A DNA stretch of 64,000 bases, from contig NC_134084.1 of the NCBI RefSeq assembly GCF_000715075.1, positions 1,800,501 to 1,864,500 on the forward strand. Reading direction: 5' to 3'. The position numbers and the translations under genes were made by a program. This DNA is from Nicotiana tabacum (lineage: Eukaryota; Streptophyta; Magnoliopsida; Solanales; Solanaceae). Below, piece by piece: positions 24,505 to 35,238 of this stretch. The notes beneath the pieces are model-generated. The model saw only the letters and a program-made list of their open reading frames with translations, did no database searches and was not told where the DNA came from. Each line of letters begins with the position of its first letter. The stretch's first letter is position 1.

Positions 24505-24655
24505 TAAAAAGACAATCCAATGCACAAAACATTCTACGTTAACATAGGGTATGAGAAAAGACCGCACCTAAAGAGTATGATGTAGTCAACTTACCGTGAT
24601 GTAAACATCAATGACTGATTCTACTGCTTGAACCCCTGACCTATGATGTGAATCC
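24505..24655 (-). mobile_element. tRNA-derived SINE (TS type), minus strand, degraded
   Basis: Reverse reading gives ATAGGTCAGGGGTTCAAGCA (box B region), a TTACATCACGGTAAGTTGAC body and a TGTGCATTGGATTGTC tail. The head is lost. Confidence 0.55.
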
Positions 24656-25309
24656 TCCCACACTATAAAAAAAAGAAGAAGCAAAGAGAACCTTTTTCTA
24701 CATAATTCCTAGGTGAAATGGCTCAAATTACATGTGTATATTTCAAAGTAGAACACATAGTGATTATTTTTTACTGTCGTGGTATAATGTGGTGGGTGAG
24801 ATCTTAATCAGAAGTTTTGAGTTCGAGTTTTAAAAGTAAAAACATCCTTAGCAGGGCACCATCTTTTAGTGGGCCATTTACAATTCAAATTTTGATTAGT
24901 CGGACTAGTAAATTTCGAATATCAGATGATTTTAAAAGGAATATATAGTGATACTTTCCATCTATTGAATTAGACTCCCAAGTTCATCTCCCAGCCATGC
25001 AAAGAAGCTGAAAAATATAAAGTTAAATTGTAGAAAAGGAAGAAATAAAGAAAGACCTCAAAGAAGTGGAAGCATATCGTCATATGGAATTCTTTCATTC
25101 TCATCTAGAGATCTCGAATTTAAACCATGAAAATTTAAAAAAGAGCGCTTTTCCTTATATAGATCTTATGTGGCGTTAATTAAGTGAGTTTCAAATATCA
25201 AATAATTATTTAAAAAAAAATGAAAGCAGATTTCTCCTGCCACAAAGCAGGAGATGTAAAGAAGAGAAGCTCAACTGTGCAAAAGTCCTTTTATGAGTCA
25301 TTACTAATT

Positions 25310-25505
25310 TTTTTGGTTTTTCACTCGGTGTTCGGTATCCGCATTTGAGCCCGACTATATTCAGATTCGCACCGCATAGGGTCTCATTCGGGGAAAACGC
25401 TTCCTACCAAGGATTTTTCCATACTCAGGGCTCGAACCCGAGACCTATAATTAAGGAATGAGCAGTCTCATCCAGTGCATCACATCTTTTGGGTAGAGTC
25501 ATTAC
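25310..25505 (-). mobile_element. tRNA-derived SINE, second family, minus strand
   Basis: Reverse reading: GCACTGGATGAGACTGCTCA (box A region), TAGGTCTCGGGTTCGAGCCC (box B), GGAAGCGTTTTCCCCGAATG, GGTGCGAATCTGAATATAG, then GGATACCGAACACCGAGTG and an A-rich end. This is the best preserved member of the family seen at 16428. Confidence 0.75.
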
Positions 25506-25769
25506 TCATTACTGCTACAATAGTAAATACATAAAGTAGCGTTTTGTATCTCATCAATAAATTGGGGTCCACTCTATTTGGGGTCCACACGGAGAATACT
25601 AACCATTTGGCAGAGTCAAATAGTCAAACCACCAGCTATGATTTGTGAATTATGAATGTGATTTCTTCTAACTTCTAAAGTTTCTTTTCAAACTCTGCAC
25701 TCATTTACAGCCTGTTTATGAGGGATTGTACAAACTTCTGGTTGAGATATTTTTCTTTCTTGTTCAACA

Positions 25770-25995
25770 TTGTCTTCATTGAGCCTACAACAGCTATAAA
25801 ATTGTCTCCATGTGACCTATAGGTCACGAGTATAGGTCACGACTTTAAGTCGTGGAATCAACTATTAATACTTGTATTATAGTAGACTGTCTATATTACA
25901 TCCCTTGAGATGCAACCCTTCCCCCAAACCATGTTTGAACATGGAATGCTTTATGCGCCTGTCTGCTTTTTTTCAACATTGTCTTCATTATTATC
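25770..25995 (+). mobile_element. tRNA-derived SINE (TS type) with internal duplication
   Basis: GTCTCCATGTGACCTATAGG is followed by a partial repeat of TATAGGTCACGA, then CTAATACTTGTATT-like and GACTGTCTATATTACATCCC segments and the CCATGTTTGAACATGGAATG end. The box B region is altered by the duplication. Confidence 0.6.
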
Positions 25996-26309
25996 GTTTG
26001 TTGTCCGAGAATTTTTTTTTTTGGTTCCCATCAAATGTCCGATATCAATATTAGGGTTGTGATCCGGATTCGCGTTGCATGGAAAAAATCGAGAATGATC
26101 TAGATTTCTTTTGAGCCATCGAAATAACAAAATTCTGATAGGAAACACTTACTCCTTTAGTAAGCCTTACAAGACGCGAATCCGAAATAGTTGGGCCCAA
26201 TGCGAGTACCGACATCAATTGAGACGAAAAAAGAAGTAATTTTGAACCATTCTTTGAGTAAAACATGGATCCACTTTTTAGTTATTGCATGGGCAATATA
26301 GAGATAGAA

Positions 26310-26482
26310 GGTAACCTTGGAGCAACGATATAGTTGTCTCGTGTGACCTATAAGTCATAGGTTCGAGCTGTAAAAGCAGCCACTAATGCTTGCATTAGGT
26401 TAGAGTGTCTACATGACACATCTTGGATGCAGGCCTTTCCCGAACCCTATATGAATGTGCACCGGACTGCCTTGATGGGCAA
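26310..26482 (+). mobile_element. tRNA-derived SINE (TS type) upstream of the ERF gene
   Basis: CCTTGGAGCAACGATATAGT (box A region), GTGACCTATAAGTCATAGGT, box B GGTTCGAGCTG, CACTAATGCTTGCATTAGGT, CATGACACATCTTGG and the end GTGCACCGGACTGCC. It ends about 110 bp before the ERF TATA box, so it is part of that promoter region. Confidence 0.8.
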
Positions 26483-26589
26483 TATAGAGATTGTTAAAAA
26501 AGATAAAGTGAAAAGGTAAATCATAAATATGAACTTTTGAAAAAAAAAAAGTTAAGGGCCTTTTGGAAAAAGATCCTTTACTCTGCAGC

Positions 26590-26597
26590 TATAAATA
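26590..26597 (+). promoter_or_regulatory. TATA box of the ERF gene
   Basis: TATAAATA lies 267 bp before the ATG. The sequence from here to the ATG contains no other ATG, consistent with an open 5' leader of about 235 nt. Confidence 0.6.
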
Positions 26598-26856
26598 GAC
26601 CAAAGAAGAGACCAAACTTAGCCACAACACCACAAATATCAAACTCAAAAAATCTTCATACTCAAGTCCCAACTTTTAACTTATCTTCATATTTTCTCTC
26701 TTTTAGTTTCTTCAACCTTATTTTTTGTTAATTTTCAAGAAAAGGGGCAATTTTTATAGTACCCCTTTTTCCCATTTTGTTTCTATTTTCTCATACCTTA
26801 CTTGTCTCTCATAGGAACTTAATTTCTTGAATTTTTTTTATAGAGTTCAAGAAACC

Positions 26857-27921
26857 ATGAGAAAAATTCAAGAAACCATGTCTTACACATATGATGAGGC
26901 TGCTCAAATTAGATCTTCTCTATCTCAAATTCTATTAACAAGTAGTACCAATACATTAGACTCAATCTTTTCTCATTGCCAACAACAACAAACAACAACT
27001 ATTACGTCTCAGTCCCAAACAATTTTTTCTGATTGCCAAGAATCAAATAATCAAATGGCTACTAAAAATGTTTTCGAGCCTCTAGGTTCTTCCGTCTACA
27101 ACAATAACAACTACGCCTTAGTTCCAGACAATTTAGGTTCTTCGGTCTACCTTAGACAAAAAGATTTGTTACAAAAATTTTGGGAAGAAAATAGAACAAA
27201 TGTTACAATTCCAACAACTTCAACTCAAACCCCACATCAAAATACTTCTTTATATTCAAAGAATTATGTTTGTCCAAGTAAAAAAAAGTTATATAGAGGA
27301 GTGAGACAAAGGCATTGGGGAAAATGGGTGGCTGAAATAAGACTACCTCAAAATAGAATGAGAGTTTGGCTTGGAACTTATGAAACTGCTGAGGCTGCAG
27401 CATATGCTTATGATAGAGCTGCATATAAACTTCGAGGCGAATATGCACGATTAAATTTTCCAAATATTCGCGATGATACGAGCAAGTTAGGATTTGGAGA
27501 TAGTACAACGATGAATGCTGTGAAGAGTTCTGTGGATGCTAAAATTCAAGCTATTTGCCAGAAGGTTAAAAGGGAAAGAGCTAAAAAGGGTGCCAAGAAA
27601 ATAGTTGAAAGTGATAAAAAAGTTGAAAAAAATGTGGATTTGGATTCATCATCTTGTTCTTCTTCAATTGTTTGTAATGAAAGTTGGAGTAATAGTGATG
27701 TGATTTCACAAAGTAGTACTGAAGATGGATTGTGGAAAAGTGAGAATTCGCCTTGTTCTGTTCTTGATGACCCCTACGTGGGGCCCAAGAACGACGATCA
27801 TATCACTAGCATCACACATCAGTTCGAAAAGCCAATGATGGAATTGGAGTTTGAAGATTGTTCTCTTGCAAGAGTGCCATCTTTTGATCCTGAGTTGATA
27901 TGGTCGATTTTGGCTAATTAG
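26857..27921 (+). CDS. AP2/ERF transcription factor, DREB A-6 / ERF061-like
   Basis: Intronless, 354 aa from the ATG at 26857. A second in-frame ATG at 26878 would give 347 aa. A TTG-initiated extension to 26827 is not supported. One AP2 domain lies at about residues 145-202: [58 protein letters not shown]. Trp154 and Trp157 and the WLG motif are present, and Val158 is of DREB type. Such domains bind GCC-box or DRE elements in nuclear DNA. The N-terminal part is Q/T/S/N-rich (QQQQ at 42-45), with conserved-looking RSSLSQILL at 19-27. A basic segment ([13 protein letters not shown]) after the AP2 domain could be a nuclear signal. The C-terminus is acidic with [11 protein letters not shown]061-like is by memory of the AP2 domain. 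Activator or repressor role is unknown. Confidence 0.93.
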   Translation: MRKIQETMSYTYDEAAQIRSSLSQILLTSSTNTLDSIFSHCQQQQTTTITSQSQTIFSDCQESNNQMATKNVFEPLGSSVYNNNNYALVPDNLGSSVYLRQKDLLQKFWEENRTNVTIPTTSTQTPHQNTSLYSKNYVCPSKKKLYRGVRQRHWGKWVAEIRLPQNRMRVWLGTYETAEAAAYAYDRAAYKLRGEYARLNFPNIRDDTSKLGFGDSTTMNAVKSSVDAKIQAICQKVKRERAKKGAKKIVESDKKVEKNVDLDSSSCSSSIVCNESWSNSDVISQSSTEDGLWKSENSPCSVLDDPYVGPKNDDHITSITHQFEKPMMELEFEDCSLARVPSFDPELIWSILAN

Positions 27922-28084
27922 AAGTTATATCGACTTGCTCTTCACGTGACTTGAACCTTCGACTTATTTAGAATCTCATCTTGAGATCTAGTGGAGACCA
28001 TTTTATGTTGTTTGCAATGTAAATGGTTAATTTTGAAGAATGTGTAGTTATTTAGTTTTGGTATCTTTTGTCAAAGTTGAATGG

Positions 28085-28270
28085 AAGTTTTGGCGTAACT
28101 GGTAAAGTTATTGCCATGTGATCAGGACGTCATATATTCGAGCCATGGAAACAGTCTTTTGCAAAAATATAGGGTAAAGTTGCACACAATAGACTCTTGT
28201 GGTTCGACCCTTCCCCGGACCTCCCCTCCGCATAGCGGGAGCTTAGTGCACCGGGATGCCCTATCTTTGT
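28085..28270 (+). mobile_element. tRNA-derived SINE (TS type) in the ERF 3' flank
   Basis: GGCGTAACTGGTAAAGTTAT (box A), CCATGTGATCAGGACGTCAT, box B-like ATTCGAGCCATGG, GGGTAAAGTTGCACACAATA, GTGGTTCGACCCTTCCCCGG, GCGCATAGCGGGAGC-like, and the GTGCACCGGGATGCCC end. It is nearly full length and starts about 165 bp after the ERF stop codon. Confidence 0.85.
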
Positions 28271-28329
28271 TCAAGTTGAACACTACCAGTCTCTCTTGGT
28301 CTGACTTTTGTTTCTCTATGGGATGAACA

Positions 28330-29780
28330 AAGAATATTATTAGCTGTTCATTACCAGTTTTAATGTATCAAATTATTTGGGAATTTGCTTATTCTAATAA
28401 AGTTTGAATTTTTTAAACCCTAGTGTATATTACCCTACTTCTTAGTTTGGAAAGGAATGATCTTTCATAAAGAGAAAGTTCACATTCCTTTTTTATCATT
28501 CAATCAATCAATAATTCTTTAGTCCCAAATTAGTTAAGGTCGACTATACACATTATTTGTGTCTTCTATACGACTCACATGTCTTAACAAATCCAATGTG
28601 GATTTAACTTATATCTACTGGCGATGCAATATAGTTGTTACACCATAAGCACAATTTAATCTATAAAAGGATATTTGTCTTATTGTTCAGATTACTAATT
28701 TCACTTATTACGTGTGATATTAGAAGAAAATTATTTTACGGAAGGACGAATTGTTTTTTGAAAGTAAGTGTAAAGAAGAACAACGCCACATCTTTCCAAT
28801 GTGGGATTGAGCCTTCATTTCCATGATTTTCACTCATTTTATTGATCGATAAGCCGCACTTATACATTGCTGGAAAATATTAGATGATTATGGAGAATAA
28901 AAGTTTAGCTTGAGGCGTGTCAAAGACACTGTCCTTAAGGATATTTCGCCTACATCGTGATAAATAAAATTAGGCGTATCCTCCAGGATTCAACAAGCTC
29001 TTCTAGTATAAACTAGGAGCAGAAACAACAAAGATTGAATAAAATAAAACCCAGCACAAAGAAGAAAATTAACAGATTACTTTTTCACACTCTTGAAAGT
29101 AAAAAGAACTTGAGAATTTATAGATAAGAACAACCATCTCATCATATGGCTAGCTAAAATGCTCCAACATATATGGCATTAAAAACTAAAGAATTAATAA
29201 GAAAAGATGTTACAAAACAAATCTTAACATTTTATAACTTCCAAAGCCATTCAAGGCTATTACTAACAGATAATAATAATTTGAACAAAAGAATTCAAAA
29301 GCCATTAATAGCTAATCAAAGATTGTTTTGTATGAATGTTAATAAAAGATCAGTTATAATATTATAATAATATCTATTAATCATGAGTAGTAAATGATAA
29401 TGAATATGTTATATTTTTATCATTGAGATATAAGAATTATCTTCTAACATACATATATTTTGTTCTCCTTTTCCTTTTGTTGATGTATATATCTCTGAAT
29501 AGTAGTCTAATAAATCCAAAGAAAAAAGAAGAAGAAGAAGAAGAAATGGTCCCAAGTTTTGTTGTGAATAAATGTTATCCACCAATTGCAAAATAGGTGA
29601 TGGTGATGCCACAGTATAGCTTGTCTGACTTATAATATAACAGCAGCTTAAAGAATTTTTGGGGCATCCCTCATTTCTTAGACTTGTCACTGTTTGATAA
29701 TGTTACTTCAATTATTTGTCTAGCTATTCATCATCTTCCCTAAAGTGCACAAAACCTATTAGCTTATCTTGCTTTTTTTT
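28330..29780. other. Intergenic, no gene recognised
   Basis: AT-rich DNA with a GAAGAAGAAGAAGAA microsatellite at about 29528-29544. About 28915-29080 (GGCGTGTCAAAGACACTGTC to AACCCAGCACAAAG) looks like a retroelement remnant, but I could not assign it. Short open frames are unconvincing. Confidence 0.35.
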
Positions 29781-29785
29781 TTTTG

Positions 29786-30868
29786 GTAGAGGAAGATCCA
29801 CGATATATGTGCGCTGACACACTAGTCACTAGGTATATGTGTTGCACATGTAGCTCGTGTAAATTATCACAAACTTGTATATAAATGTAATAAATAGTTA
29901 ATTAGTTTTTTTGGGTAGAGGGCGATCCATGATATATATGATCCATGATATATATGCGCTCACACACTAGTTACTAGGTACGTGTGTTGCACGTGTAGCC
30001 CGTGTAAATTATCACAAACTTGTATATAAATGTAATAAATAGTTAATTAGTTTTTTTGGGTAGAGGGCGATCCATGATATATATGATCCATGATATATAT
30101 GCGCTCACACACTAGTTACTAGGTACGTGTGTTGCACGTGTAGCCCGTGTAAATTATCACAAACTTGTATATAAATGTAATAAATAGTTAATTAGTTTTT
30201 TTGGGTAGAGGGCGATCCATGATATATATGATCCATGATATATATGCGCTCACACACTAGTTACTAGGTACATGTGTTGCACATGTAGCCCGTGTAAATT
30301 ATCACAAACTTGTATATAAATGTAATAAATAGTTAATTAGTTTTTTTGGGTAGAGGGCGATCCATGATATATATGCGCTCACACACTAGTTACTAGGTAC
30401 ATGTGTTGCACATGTAGCCCGTGTAAATTATCACAAACTTGTATATAAATGTAATAAATAGTTAATTAGTTCTTTTTTGGTAGAGGGTGATCCACGATAT
30501 ATATGCGCTAACACACTAGTTACTAGGTATGTTACTAGGTATGTGCGTTGCATGTGTAAACCGTGCAAGTTAGCACAAACTTGTATATAAATGCAATGAA
30601 TAATTAATTAGCTCTTTTTGGTGGAGGTCGATCCACGATATATATGCAAGAACACACTGATCACTAGATATGTGCATTACACGTATACCCCGTATAAGTT
30701 ATCACTAACTTGTTTCTGAATTTAATAAATGGTTAATTAACTCATTTTGGTAGAGGACTATCCACGATATATATGCACGCACACACTCACCAGTAGGTAC
30801 ATGGGTTGCACGTGTAGCCTGTATAAGTTATCATAAACTTGTATCTAAAAGTAATAAATAGCTAATCG
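29786..30868 (-). repeat. Tandem array of eight units carrying Helitron-like 3' ends
   Basis: Eight direct units; the first complete ones are 145 bp, later ones 129-142 bp because a 16-bp GATCCATGATATATAT sub-repeat is present once or twice. On the minus strand each unit carries TACACGTGCAACACACGTAC (5-bp hairpin stem ACGTG/CACGT) followed by CTAGTAACTAG and T, the layout of a Helitron 3' end (hairpin, then CTRR). Units 2-5 are nearly identical; the outer ones are diverged. See 496-527 for a related single end. Confidence 0.75.
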
Positions 30869-31264
30869 TATACATATTCTAGAATTTGTTTGATTGAGCT
30901 ATAAAATAAAAAAGAAATGTGTACAGAAAAGTTCAAAACTACAATTTTTACCGGAATTGAGCAATTAACAATTCAGTGCAAAAGTATCACCTTTACTTCA
31001 CTAAAAACTTGGTGAAATGAAAATGATTAGAGTAAATAATTGAAGATAAGCTTGTATATATACTCATAAGGCATCATTTTCTGTATCTCTCAAATCTCTC
31101 CTCATTCAAGAACAAATTTTGACACAAATGCAGTTTGCTCTCAAAGACATTTCAAGACTGCTAGAAAAAGGAGTTAATGGATTGGACAGTTAATTATCTA
31201 ACCTTTTCTGGGCCGGTCTGTTGGACCTTGTAATGGACTTTATCAACAACAATCCGGTAAAATC

Positions 31265-31796
31265 GTAAAAATAGCACGCTATAGCCAGTTTTCGAACTAG
31301 TCATTCAAAAATAGTCAGCATTTACCAAATCAATGAAAAATAGCCACTATTTTGCTGCAACAGAGACCGGTCCAACATAATATACTGGAGTTCGGTGCAC
31401 CTGTGTATATGCTGGACCGGTGTACTTTGATGGCTCCAGTATAATATACTGGAGACTGGAGCACCGGGTGCTCCAAACTCCAATATATTATGCTGGACCG
31501 GTATACTTGCTGGAACTCCAATATATTATGCTGGAGTTCTAGTGTACTTATGCTGGAACTCCATCATATTATGCTGGAGTTCCAACATACTTATCCTGGA
31601 ACTCCAGTATAATATGCTGGAGTTCAAGTATACTTATGCTGGAACTCCAGCATAATATACTGGCGTATTTTCTGGGTTTTGAACAATGTTTTCGCTCAGA
31701 TTTATCTTTACATGAAAAGTGGCTAAATTTCGATTATTTTGAAATCGGGCTATTTTTGAACGACCAGTTATAAATCTGGCTATTTTTAAATTTCTC
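31265..31796. mobile_element. Palindrome-rich Mutator-like MITE, copy 2
   Basis: A 532-bp element with inverted ends (AAAAATAGCACGCTATAGCC / GGCTATTTTTAAATTTC) is flanked by a perfect 11-bp direct repeat, CCGGTAAAATC, at 31254-31264 and 31797-31807. Internally it has repeated near-palindromes of the type CTCCAGCATAATATACTGG joined by TATACTTATGCTGGAACTCC, several in tandem. It is the reverse orientation of copy 1 at 19827-20251 and has more palindrome units. It is non-coding. Confidence 0.75.
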
Positions 31797-31799
31797 CCG

Positions 31800-31850
31800 G
31801 TAAAATCCCACCAAGTGGGGTCTGGGGAGGATAAGGCGTACTCAGAGTGG
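31800..31850 (-). mobile_element. RTE/SINE tail fragment, minus strand
   Basis: ATCCCACCAAGTGGGGTCTG and GGATAAGGCGTACTCAGA match the minus-strand tail seen at 8485-8530. Only about 50 bp remains. Confidence 0.45.
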
Positions 31851-32024
31851 TGGGATGAATATGCCATTACTTGTGGTGGCCCTAGCCATGGCATAACCAT
31901 CCGATTCAGGATTCAATGAATTCGTCAACCTTCTAGTGGTTTTGTTTGCAAAAAGCTCATATAGAACAAAGGAGCGAAAACAAGAAGCAAATCTAATCCT
32001 TTTAATAGAACCTAAATCTCCTCA

Positions 32025-32215
32025 TACAAAGTGCCAAATTCGGTGGATAATAAGCCTTGGTGGCCGCCCCTCTACCCTTCTCAACTTACATATCATGCTT
32101 TTGTACATGACATGTTTTGCTTTGGTAACATGGTTCAAACATGTGACGTGCGCCTAATCCATAGATCAAAAGTTGCGCTCTTACCACTAGATCAAAACCC
32201 TGCGATAGAACCTGA
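32025..32215 (-). mobile_element. tRNA-derived SINE, third family, minus strand
   Basis: Reverse reading gives GATCTAGTGGTAAGAGCGCA (box A), ATCTATGGATTAGGCGCACG and CATGTTTGAACCATG (box B). The tRNA-like head differs from both other SINE groups here. The downstream body is a poor match to anything I recognise. Confidence 0.6.
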
Positions 32216-32365
32216 ATCCCCTCTTTTGCTCTACTTCATACCAATCACTCCCTTTCCTTCCCAAAGAGCCAACCAGGACATGGCGTTCGATGCATCAACA
32301 ATGTCATTACCTTCCTACAGAGCATCACAACAACTATTCAACTGACACCGAATTATGTAGCAGAG

Positions 32366-33065
32366 GATAGCTAGTAAAGAGACAGCAACAGATAGCTAGT
32401 AAAGAGACAACAACCGTTATTCTATTTGAATGCCGACTCAAGCTTATGATTACATTTATTAACAACAAAATTCGGAATCTTATTCAAGTATATTAAACAA
32501 AATTGTTCTGTATAAGCCAAGACCTGTATTACAATCACATGCCAACATATTGAAGGGGAGTCTTGGAGCACCGATAAAATTGTCTCCGTGTAATCTATAG
32601 GTTACAAGTTCAAGCTACGGAAGGAACCACTAATGCTTGCATTAGGGTAAGCTATCTACGTTACACCCCTAGAGGTACGATAGCTAGTAAAGAGACAACA
32701 ACAAATAGCTAGTAAAGAGACAACGGATATTCTATTTGAAGGTCGACTCAAGCTTATGATTACCTTTATTAACAACAAAATTAGGAATCTTATTCTAGTA
32801 TGCTTAACAAAATTATTCTCTGTATGCCAAGACCTCAATTATGTACTACAATCACATGACAACATATTGAAAGGAGTTTTAGAGCAATGGTAAAGTTGTC
32901 TTATTTATAGGTAACAACCACTAACGTTTGTATTAGAATAAGCTGTCTACATTACACCCCAAGAAGTACGATACTTCCCCAGACCATGTATGAATACAGA
33001 ATACTTTGTGCACCTTGCTGTCAATCACATACCTCGCTGTCAATCACATGACAACATATTCCAAA
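32366..33065. repeat. 313-bp tandem duplication carrying SINE copies
   Basis: GATAGCTAGTAAAGAGACA... begins at 32366 and again at 32679. Each unit runs through GCCGACTCAAGCTTATGATT-like DNA, CAAGACCT and ACAATCACATG(C/A)CAACATATT into a TS-type SINE (about 32563-32678 and 32872-33010). A short third start (CAATCACATGACAACATATT) follows at about 33042. The SINE was therefore duplicated together with its flank. A further SINE scrap lies at about 33250-33345. Confidence 0.75.
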
Positions 33066-33406
33066 ACGTATTCATATAATAATAGTAATAATTAGAACAC
33101 TTCCTACTACATCTCACATGGATGCAAAGTTATTTACAAACAACAAAGGAACAACATCATCCAAAACAAAACAAAAAACACAAGAAATACATATATAACT
33201 CATAAAAACATTCTATCATACAACATAAAAGCAAAGTTATTTTACAAAGGCTTCAATCAAAGTAGTTACTAATACTTGTATTAGGCGGTAATGTATATAT
33301 CATGCAGCATTTTCTCTAACCCTACATAAATACGAGATACGACATTTTCTTTGACGCTGCATAAATACGAGATACTTTATAAACCGGCTATCCTTTCTTT
33401 CTACCT

Positions 33407-34234
33407 TCAATCGAAGTAGTGATGCAAAAACTTGCGAATACTTCTCATGAATCCACCTTTCTTTTTTCCCCTCTTATGCCACTTAGCTTTTTCTTCTTCT
33501 TCTTCTTCAGCAGCATCGCGATAATGAAAATGCTTCCTCAATTTCATTCTATCAAAGCTAAATTGGTCTTCACCATAATACTTAGCATCAAGCTTTGATC
33601 TTTTGTCATCCTCAATATCATCATCTTTATCAAATCGATGAGCCTGGAATTGATTTTGACGTTTCAATTTCTTTTTACCAAACTTCACGCGATCATCGTC
33701 TAGAAACTTCGAGATCTTACCAAGCTTCTCGCGCTTGTCGAGAAACTTCGAGATCTTCTCCTCTTTGTGATCATCGTCTTCGTTATCGTGATGGTAGTGG
33801 TGAAAATTGACCCGATCCGATGGAAGTTCACGCACGCCGACACGGTATGCAAACTTATCAAAGTCAATGTTTTTGCCGGAAGAGAGTATTTTGTCATTAC
33901 CGTAAGGGATCTGACGCCGTGATACCGGATCCCGGTGGTGGAAATGGTGGCGACATAGGCGGAACGGTAGGTTAGATCGGAGCCGGAATTTGACTAAGGT
34001 CAACGGCAACGTATGGACGGAGTGAGTCTCTTCGTTATCGGCGTTTTTAGGAAGGCTAAGAATAGGCGCCGAATCCTCGAATTCCTGTAGAGTATTAAGA
34101 TGTTCGGGGCGGATGACGTCATTTTCTGAAGGGAGTTTGAGGTGCATGACGTCATTTTCCGGTTGACTTACAGGAATACGAGCAAAGGAAAGCGTAAATA
34201 AGAGGAAAAGTACGGCGACGGAGATTTTCGCCAT
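33407..34234 (-). CDS. Small secreted charged, His-rich protein, function unknown
   Basis: A single exon of 275 aa. The ATG at 34232-34234 is followed by a clear signal peptide (MAKISVAVLFLLFTLSFA, 1-18), so the product probably enters the secretory pathway. The mature part has a stretch HSVHTLPLTLVKFRLRS (about 71-87), a histidine cluster HHFHHR (96-101), QIPYGNDKILSSG (108-120), a second cluster HHYHH, a repeated ISKFLD motif (161-166 and 174-179), acidic runs (DKDDDIEDD, AAEEEEEE) and a basic end (KWHKRGKKKGGFMRSIRKFL). The long frame, signal peptide and local base use argue for a real gene. I do not recognise a named family. Metal binding by the His/Asp clusters is only a guess. The window shows no neighbour that hints at its role. 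Confidence 0.8.
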   Translation of the reverse strand: MAKISVAVLFLLFTLSFARIPVSQPENDVMHLKLPSENDVIRPEHLNTLQEFEDSAPILSLPKNADNEETHSVHTLPLTLVKFRLRSNLPFRLCRHHFHHRDPVSRRQIPYGNDKILSSGKNIDFDKFAYRVGVRELPSDRVNFHHYHHDNEDDDHKEEKISKFLDKREKLGKISKFLDDDRVKFGKKKLKRQNQFQAHRFDKDDDIEDDKRSKLDAKYYGEDQFSFDRMKLRKHFHYRDAAEEEEEEKAKWHKRGKKKGGFMRSIRKFLHHYFD

Positions 34235-34278
34235 GGTTAAAAGGTAAAAAATGTTGGAAAAAAATTGGCTCGGTTTGC

Positions 34279-34303
34279 TATATATATATATATATATATA
34301 TAA
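34279..34303 (-). promoter_or_regulatory. (TA)n microsatellite in TATA position of the secreted-protein gene
   Basis: On the minus strand this run of about 12 TA repeats starts roughly 45 bp before the ATG at 34234. It is the only TATA-like sequence close to the start codon, so it may act as the core promoter with a short leader. Confidence 0.4.
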
Positions 34304-34525
34304 GGTGGGGCAGTCGGGTAGTTTTGAAGTTTATTTGATTGATTCCTATTATTATATAAATACACCAAATACAATTAATTTAAGAGTTAAAAAGGAAAAG
34401 AATAAAAGTATTTCGGTGGTTGATATTAAACAATTTAAAACTTTAAAGTGACTCCTTAATCCTTTCCTGACAAATGATTACTTTTATTTTAATTATACTA
34501 TCACATTTCATACTATTTTACCTTG

Positions 34526-34526
<1 letters not shown>

Positions 34527-34581
<55 letters not shown>
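34527..34581. repeat. (TA)n microsatellite
   Basis: About 27 uninterrupted TA repeats in intergenic DNA between the secreted-protein gene and the duplicated flank at 34645. Confidence 0.95.
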
Positions 34582-34583
<2 letters not shown>

Positions 34584-34644
34584 AATTTATAGATAAAGTT
34601 TTTAGATTTGAATTAAAATAAAAAAGAAATTATCTTTTTTTTGG

Positions 34645-35151
34645 TCAAGTTATCATACTTAATTCGGTTAATGATCATATGCAATCATGCTAGGAATTTT
34701 TGTTATCTTTTCTGATAAATACTACTGCGCCTGTGAAAAAATAAACTATTCCATATAAATATAAAACTCTTTCACATTTAAAACCCTATAATTATAGTTC
34801 TTTAAAACAATATAGCTAGATTTGAATGAATCGAATTTCTTTTAAAATAAATGTAACATATAGGGTACACGTCTATGGTTATCCAGATAACAAAAAAGAG
34901 TTTAGAAATCGAATAAAAGTTTTCTTACTTATATAATGAACTAAACCTACATGCCAGAGAAAGAAGCATCACTCAAAAATCAGTCAATATTCAAAAAAAT
35001 TATTTTTTCCTTTTTGAAAAACGTTTGTTTGAAGAGTCAATTTGTATAGATGGACGTCAAACAAATAACAAAATTTGGCTATACACATTCAACAAGAGGG
35101 ACATCGGTTTCTAATTGATAGTTTCTATAGCAATTTTCATGTGTAACAAAA

Positions 35152-35215
<64 letters not shown>

Positions 35216-35233
35216 GCAAGAAAGTTACCATAT
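34645..35233 (+). repeat. Left copy of ~0.6-kb duplication flanking the large LTR element
   Basis: GGTCAAGTTATCATACTTAA to CATGTGTAACAAAAGTATAT is repeated in direct orientation at 57851-58545 with scattered substitutions. This copy lacks about 165 bp present in the right one (58310-58478) and has a (TA)n expansion of about 59 bp (35153-35211) that the right copy lacks. Confidence 0.8.
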
Positions 35234-35238
35234 ATAAT

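Noticed and set aside
26827..26856. N-terminal extension of the ERF protein (NFFYRVQET)
   Set aside because: It would need TTG as start. The first ATG is at 26857 and has a good context.
31330..31900. Minus-strand frames over the palindrome-rich MITE
   Set aside because: They translate the palindromic repeats and the SINE tail next to them. No coding signal.
33595..33897. Frames of 65-71 aa overlapping the secreted-protein gene
   Set aside because: They are alternative-frame shadows of 33407-34234 and carry no signal or domain.
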